Assembly (NCBI RefSeq): GCF_905475395.1
Contig: NC_058337.1
Span: 66,236,368-66,300,367, forward strand
From: Chrysoperla carnea
Taxonomy: Eukaryota > Arthropoda > Insecta > Neuroptera > Chrysopidae
DNA length: 64,000 bases
Direction: 5' to 3'
How positions within the stretch are numbered: the first letter of the stretch is position 1; every line of letters begins with the position of its first letter. Positions 58,901 through 64,000 of this stretch are shown piece by piece. Made by a program: the position numbers and the translations under genes. The notes beneath the pieces are model-generated. The model saw nothing but the letters and a program-made list of their open reading frames with translations. It searched no databases and was not told where the DNA came from.

Positions 58901-59611
58901 TATTATTTTTGGTAAAATGCATGATGATGTATTTCGATTTTTCGATTATATTTTCGATGGTAAGTAGCCAGAAAAGGATCTGCAATTAACTTAATTAAAC
59001 ATTCACATTTTTTGTATAGGATTTTGATGACGATATTCCGCCCCCTTCTTATGATTCTGTATCACCAGATGAAAATCAACAAGTAAGTAAACTAATAATT
59101 GATCATTTTGTTCCTTTTACAGTAATCAAATTCATTGAGCATTAATCAAATTATGTAACCATTATTTGAATATGTAAATCATGAACATCAAAACGATCAA
59201 TTTTCTGATTTCATTTTTAAGATGAATAAGTCATTTTTTTCACTTTTTACGCCTTGACGTTCTCATTCATTCCAGTTCGTTCTTAATCCGAGATTTTAAG
59301 TTCCCATTTCATGTACGGTAAGCTCAAAAATGATCATTGAAATATCGTAAAATCAATCGACTACTGGCTGTTAGACTACTATTCGGCGTTATTAAAATAT
59401 AAATTTTTTCTTTTTTTAGAATATAAATAAAAATGTGCCCTATGGTAAACCTAAGCCACAACCACGGTCTAAAATGCCACCACCAAGTGATTACCCTGAA
59501 TTACCAGAATTACCTAATGTACCATCTGATAATTTATCAACTAATAAAGAAGACGATATTGATTTTGATGATCTGGCTAGAAGATTTGAAGAACTTAAAA
59601 AGAAAAAATAA
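55917..59611 (+). CDS. IST1: IST1 homologue, ESCRT-III-associated factor
   Basis: Cytosolic regulator of ESCRT-III that binds CHMP1 and recruits the AAA ATPase VPS4 in cytokinesis, endosomal tubule fission and multivesicular-body sorting. Six exons: 55917-56098, 56171-56333, 56399-56782, 58732-58881, 59020-59082, 59420-59611; GT..AG, all in phase, 377 codons plus TAA (human about 364 aa). Residues 1 to about 190 form the helical IST1 core (KTNLRLAINRLKLLGKKKSE, GKIERAKIRVE, ELLEMYCDLLVARFGL). A Gly/Pro-rich disordered linker follows from about 215. The C-terminus DIDFDDLARRFEELKKKK (about 360-377) is the MIM1 helix that binds MIT domains. The ATG at 55917 gives the expected MFASNPSYTKLKTNL start. 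Intron 3 (1.95 kb) holds two transposon remnants; the other introns are 65-340 bp. Confidence 0.96.
56857..57407. mobile_element. Large foldback in IST1 intron 3
   Basis: About 550 bp with arms of about 180 bp. Shared inverted landmarks: GACCGCCAACCATTT versus GCCGCCACCCATTT, TTTTATAGATCTCC, TTCAGGAAATTCCC, TGATCAT and CGATAAGAAAAAT. Loop about 200 bp. It begins 75 bp after the exon 3 donor. Confidence 0.75.
57530..57830 (+). mobile_element. Second copy of the 16929-17730 element (partial)
   Basis: Contains TAAACGGATGAACCGATTT, GTTTCGTTTGAAAGG, GGGAGTGTTCTTAG, AGTTTAGGGTTCCGTAC and CGATGATCCTCAAAATCGAT. The block GAGTGTTCTTAG...GGGTTCCGTAC appears twice in direct order, so it is a rearranged or partial copy. 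Confidence 0.7.
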
Positions 59612-59762
59612 ATATTGGAAAAATGGATTTGCTGTAGAAAAAATTGTGCTTAATTAATTATATATTATTATAACATTTTTTTAATATTCAGGATTGGTAT
59701 TTTGTAACATTTTTAAAGCTTTCAAACTTCAATTGTTTTATGGAAATTTAATTTGAAGATCG

Positions 59763-59768
59763 AATAAA
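59763..59768 (+). terminator. Probable poly(A) signal of IST1
   Basis: AATAAA about 150 nt past the stop codon, followed by AT-rich sequence. It is the first such hexamer after the one next to the stop itself. Confidence 0.4.
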
Positions 59769-60457
59769 TATTGATCCTAATCTGATTTTATTTGATAATA
59801 TTTTAAATATATCTATATTTTTATTATATTATGTATTTTAATTTACTTGTTAAAAATATTTTGTTATCTTGTAAATTAAATTTCAGCTAATTTTATAAAA
59901 TAATGTTTTTATTTTTTAAATGAATTAATCCAAAAGAGTGTAAACATGTCAAGTTTGACATTATAACGGCTTTTAAAAAACTTTTAGTGGTGTTTTTGTA
60001 AACTGTGGAACTCTGTATAGGTGAGTAATCTGAAATAACTAATCAATCGAATCCTGTATGTTCTTCCGGATTTGTATTATTTGAAAAATTCTTATTAATG
60101 ATAATGGTGTACTAAATGGTAACCTTGAGGTCAAAACGTACTTTTAGATTTTTGTATTTTAACGTTGTTATTTTGTTTGCTGTATATCGAAAAGTCATTT
60201 GTAACACCATATGCCAAAAAGAATTTGCATCATTCTCAATTTGCAGCATACATTTATTTGTATAAGTTCCGTATAGTGAATTTAATGCGTGGTAAAACAA
60301 TACTTAATTTTAATAATTCCTCTTCAAAATAACGATCAAAACTTTGTTGCTCTCGATTTGGATAACTGTTATATTATGGTAAGGTTCAAAGTTTACAAAC
60401 ATGAACATCTATTTGACGATTGGACAGTTAGCTAATCCTGCGGACCCAAGACCCAAT

Positions 60458-60695
60458 TGACCTATGTTGGTCATTTACGAACTCGACCTCACTTTTTAGG
60501 TCCTGAGTACGCTGTAAAAATTTCAGCTTGACATCTTTTTTCGTTGTTAAGTTATCGTGTTCACAGACGGATGGACGAACAACCGAAAATGGACAAATTA
60601 GGTGATTTTATGAACACCTTTACCAAAATTTTGTTGGTAGCATCAATATTTTTAAGCGTTACAAACTTGGGACTAAACTTAGTATACCTTGTATA
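60458..60695 (+). repeat. Dispersed repeat family E, copy 4
   Basis: Best preserved copy: GGTCATTTACGAACTCGACC, ACTTTTTAGGTCCTGAGTAC, TTCAGCTTGACA, AAGTTATCGTGTTCACAGAC, ACCAAAATTTTGTTGGTAGC, then GCGTTACAAACTTGGGACTA. The open frame over it is not conserved in the other copies. Confidence 0.65.
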
Positions 60696-61212
60696 TTACA
60701 TATATACATGGTACAACAACAAAAGCAGGCTATATACATAACTCTCTTTTTTGGCAATAATTTCTAAAACTTACTCTATTATTTACGGGAATGAAAATGT
60801 TTGGAAAACTTCAGAAAGTTTATTTTCAAAGCCGAAAATAAATGCAAATAAATTAAATTTTTAATCTTTTATATAGTTCTGAAGAATAATTACAGATTGC
60901 TTGATTTTAAAGCTTCAATTTTTAATTGTTAAAAGTTATTTTAAATTCTTAAAAGTGTTATAATATGGTAAAATTTAATTTTTGTTTTGATTCAGGTTAT
61001 ATTATTGAGTTTAATTGTAGTTCGATGTTTTGTTGGGCAATGTCGTCGACAAGTAATAAATTTGTTACAATTAAAAACTGAGGCATTAAAATCAAGCAAT
61101 TTGTTATTACTCTTCAAAACTTTATCGAAGATGTTCAAAAATGATTTTAATATTTTGAAAAGCTCAAAAATTTAATTAATTTGCATTAATTTTCAGTTTT
61201 GGTTCAAAAACT

Positions 61213-61316
61213 TGACATTTAACTGTTTCTGCGGAGGGGGAAAGATATACAAAAATTGGACCAATAAGGTTTCTGGCAACATCCGGAATATTAATCTATA
61301 AGCTTTTCTGAACAAG
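61213..61316 (+). repeat. Dispersed repeat, inverted copy of 21397-21501
   Basis: TTGACATTTAACTGTTTCTG, ACAAAAATTGGACCAATAAG and AATATTAATCTATAAGC match the other copy in reverse complement. Confidence 0.55.
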
Positions 61317-62287
61317 AATCAATTCATAATTCCTGTTCTATTAAAGAATTTTAAGGCATTACAAATAAACTCATGTTTTTTTCAATTAATTTTATTATAA
61401 ACATTTGTTTATTAATATATTTTTCCATAATTAAAAAAATATGTTCCCGTTTAAATAATAAATATTCTACAACAAAAAATATCTAAAGATTTAAAAAGAT
61501 TTATTTGGAGGATCGAATAATTTTTTTCTCAATAAATGTTTTTGTATTGCCACTTTAATAATGGTTGATTATGACGATCAATTTAAATGTAGATTAAGGA
61601 CACACTACACACTAAGACACATTGTTGTCGTATATTGTACAGAAATATTTTGAAACTGTTTCTGTATAATATTCTAAAACAAGGTGTTTCAGTGGATACT
61701 TAGCCTAGGTGCACGGTAACTTTTATTAGTCGCTTATTTAGCAAATTTATTTTTTACTTATCAAAATTTTTATAACCGAATATAAAAAATTGATTTCAAT
61801 AATGACAAAAGATAACAAAAAAAAAAAAAAAAAAACATTGCACTTTAAGGGCCTCCGAGCGCTAAAAACAATATTATTAAATTAAACAAATAATTTTAAA
61901 AAAAAGAAGCTTTTAATGTAATATTAGTTTGATAGTACGAAATGATTTTAAAGTTTAGAGCTGTCAAAAAAATAAATCATCATTTTAACTAATTCGACAT
62001 ACTTCTGATAAGATTATCAAGCTAAAATCACATTATCAGCTTCTAAAAATAGTAATAAATATTTTATGTAAATTTAATGCTTCTAGGAGTTAATTAGGAT
62101 TCGGAAATTTGAGAGCTTTTTTTTCTGTGTAGTTTTACAATATTGGAAATCATTATTAAGCACTAGCAGCAAAAATATTAATTTAGAAATTTCGTCAAGT
62201 CCATTAATGGTGAATACAATTTTCAGAATTTCAAAATAAATGTCTTATTGCTGCTAATGTTAAAAAAGCACTATCATTGCATTGTAT

Positions 62288-62459
62288 ATAGGCCTTTTCA
62301 TCATGTCATTAGCGCAAGTGCAGAGTTTATTTTTTCGTACTGACAGCAATAAGTAGGACTAAGATAGAAGATATTTGTTATTCATTTTATCACATTGGTT
62401 ATAAATCATTTAGTACGAAACAAATGTGAATCGTGATTTTAAAATGAAAAGCCCTATTC
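62288..62459 (-). mobile_element. Small TIR element, related to 55517-55672
   Basis: Ends ATAGGCCTTTTCAT / ATGAAAAGCCCTAT; interior CTGACAGCAATAAGTAGGAC and TTTTATCACATTG match the other copy inverted. Confidence 0.5.
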
Positions 62460-62822
62460 TTTAAAAAGCTGTTCTATGACAACTTTGATTTTTTTTTAAT
62501 CTTATTTTTCTTTCAAGATGTTGAGTTCAAAGGAAGTTTGATAATTCTGATTAGAAGTTTTTTTAACCTACATGAAGCTTTCGAGAGGAATATTTTCATA
62601 ATTGCGGACTGTGGATTCCTACTCTTCATGACAAAGTCTGCACAGATTATTCCCTGTAGGATTGATTTTGAACATATCCGTATTTACCATTCGAGTATTT
62701 GTGCACATGTAATATTCACATATTTCATAGGGGTATGTGGGTATTTTCTCCAGAATGTTCTGCTATTTCTTTTATTTTATATCTTATTGTGCTTCTTGAT
62801 ATTCTAAATAAAGTTCTAAACA

Positions 62823-62978
62823 AATAATAACAAAACGTTGGAGTTATCAGGTGAACTTAACATATTAAGTGCCTGATAATCGGTGAAGATTATTATTTGT
62901 ACAATAACGGATGTACTTTTAAGTTTTTTTAACATTAGTAAACACATGCAAATAATGTCGATCGCCATAATACTTGAA
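62823..62978 (+). repeat. Direct repeat, left copy
   Basis: Matches 63299-63445: GGAGTTATCAGGTGA, AAGTGCCTGATAATCG, AAGATTATTATTT and CATGCAAATAATGTCGATCG. Includes a short stem TTATCAGG...CCTGATAA. Confidence 0.7.
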
Positions 62979-62992
62979 TCACATCACTACAT

Positions 62993-63240
62993 AGTATAAA
63001 ACAAAGTCGTTTCCCGTTGTCTGTCTCTATGAATGCTTAGATCTTTAAAACTACGCAACTGATTTTGATGCGGTTTTTTTAATAGATAGAGAAATTCAAG
63101 AGGAAGGTTTTTATGTGTAATGCATGCAATATAGTAATATAATTTTAGAGGTTTCTAATGTGATATCGTAAATAAACAAATTCTGTAGTATATTTAGTAT
63201 CAGCATTGCACCCGAACGAAGCCGGGGCCAGGTCGCTAAT
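62993..63240 (+). mobile_element. Non-autonomous transposon fragment
   Basis: Reads ACAAAGTCG, TGTCTGTCTCTATG, AAACTACGCAACTGATTTTG, ATGCGGTTTTTT and ends GCACCCGAACGAAGCCGGGG. Inverted relative to the copy at 16457-16905. It lies exactly between the two direct repeats. Confidence 0.65.
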
Positions 63241-63298
63241 TTTATATAGTTCATCAACCAATTAATTTTCACCGATTCTTACGTACAGATAACTAGAA

Positions 63299-63445
63299 AA
63301 TAATAACTAAACCTTGGAGTTATCAGGTGATAACTAGCACATTAAGTGCCCGATAATCGAGGAAGATTATTATTTTTACAATAATATTCTGTTTTTTAAC
63401 GTTATTAAATACATGCAAATAATGTCGATCGCCATAGTATTACCT
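63299..63445 (+). repeat. Direct repeat, right copy
   Basis: Second copy of 62823-62978, 476 bp further on. The last 25 bp (CATGCAAATAATGTCGATCG and onward) are nearly identical; the middle has small indels. Confidence 0.7.
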
Positions 63446-64000
63446 TTATTAGCGCCTTGGTTGGCTGGCCATAAAAAATAATCCATAAATGTAAGAGCAT
63501 CGTACAAACTGTGAAAATTTTCGCTGTATATGGTGACATGGTAAACTATACAGAGCAAAAATCAACTATCAAATTTACTTCCACTAGAAACCATTTCACG
63601 CACACTCTCTATGCGCTTCATTCGAGTCAGCCACTGTTCGCATATGCCCGAAATCATGTTTAAACACAAAATGTATAAAATTATCTCTCTAATAAAATCA
63701 ATGATCAATATCAACCACACAACTCTATGTATAAACCTTAGTATAAATGTGGAGGTTGTGTGGTATTTGGATTAATATCGTCATAATCAGCAAAATATCA
63801 AACAAAAATCTTTAAATAAAAAAATAATTTATCTAAAAAATTACATACAACACACGATATTTAATATATTTAAATTGTCTGTTTCTTTTCTCAAGTTTTA
63901 TATTTACCGTAAAATAACGTAACATTACAGAGACTCTATTTGTTTATACTGATTTTTATGAGCGACATTGGGTCTATGAACAATCTCAATGAATCAAAAA

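Larger units (their letters stand above)
59612..64000. other. Intergenic region with repeats
   Basis: About 4.4 kb after IST1 to the window end. No convincing coding exon on either strand. It holds family E, a repeat matching 21397-21501, a small TIR element, and a transposon fragment bracketed by direct repeats (all listed). Confidence 0.5.

Noticed and set aside
60544..60741. Plus-strand open frame with a membrane-like segment
   Set aside because: It lies in repeat family E; the other three copies do not preserve the frame.
1..64000. CRISPR array, operon, phage or other prokaryotic system
   Set aside because: All genes are spliced with eukaryotic signals; no regularly spaced repeats with unique spacers were seen.

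Overview
The window looks like AT-rich nuclear DNA from an insect. It holds five spliced protein-coding genes with GT..AG introns, two of which (an ecdysteroid-pathway P450 and a clip-domain serine protease) are arthropod-type. The order cannot be decided from the sequence alone. All gene models were assembled by hand from exon translations, splice signals and reading-frame phase; there is no transcript evidence. No tRNA, rRNA, CRISPR or prokaryotic-type feature was seen.

Layout. (1) 1429-5422, minus: Cyp302a1/disembodied, the mitochondrial P450 of ecdysone synthesis, 8 exons, 494 aa. (2) 6985-12627, minus: a secreted clip-domain trypsin-like protease of 628 aa with a long Pro/His-rich region before the clip domain and an atypical activation site, 7 exons. 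(3) 12628-21160: a gene-poor 8.5 kb with transposon remnants. (4) 21161-37552, minus: MMS22L, the replication-fork repair partner of TONSL, 16 exons, about 1,180 aa; its largest introns carry foldback elements and a palindrome cluster. (5) 37553-40619: spacer between the divergently transcribed MMS22L and Aldh3 genes. (6) 40620-51955, plus: class-3 (fatty) aldehyde dehydrogenase of 504 aa with a C-terminal membrane anchor; its first intron is 9.25 kb and full of foldbacks. (7) 51956-55916: spacer with a young-looking MITE and a 56-bp identical repeat pair. (8) 55917-59611, plus: IST1, an ESCRT-III regulator of 377 aa. (9) 59612-64000: repeats only.

The genes do not form a functional cluster; they are neighbouring housekeeping, hormone-synthesis and protease genes. 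The dominant non-genic theme is short non-autonomous DNA elements: about a dozen foldback or TIR elements of 180-800 bp and several dispersed repeat families with two to four copies, in introns and spacers alike.

The observations most worth checking are: two diverged fragments (24797-24877 and 49180-49278) that share a protein-like reading frame with only synonymous or conservative differences; the Leu|Ala-Val-Gly-Ala activation site and His-rich linker of the protease; an MMS22L intron bracketed by an 18-bp inverted repeat; an 78-nt hairpin in another MMS22L intron; and the 56-bp perfect repeat containing a TGACGTCA palindrome.
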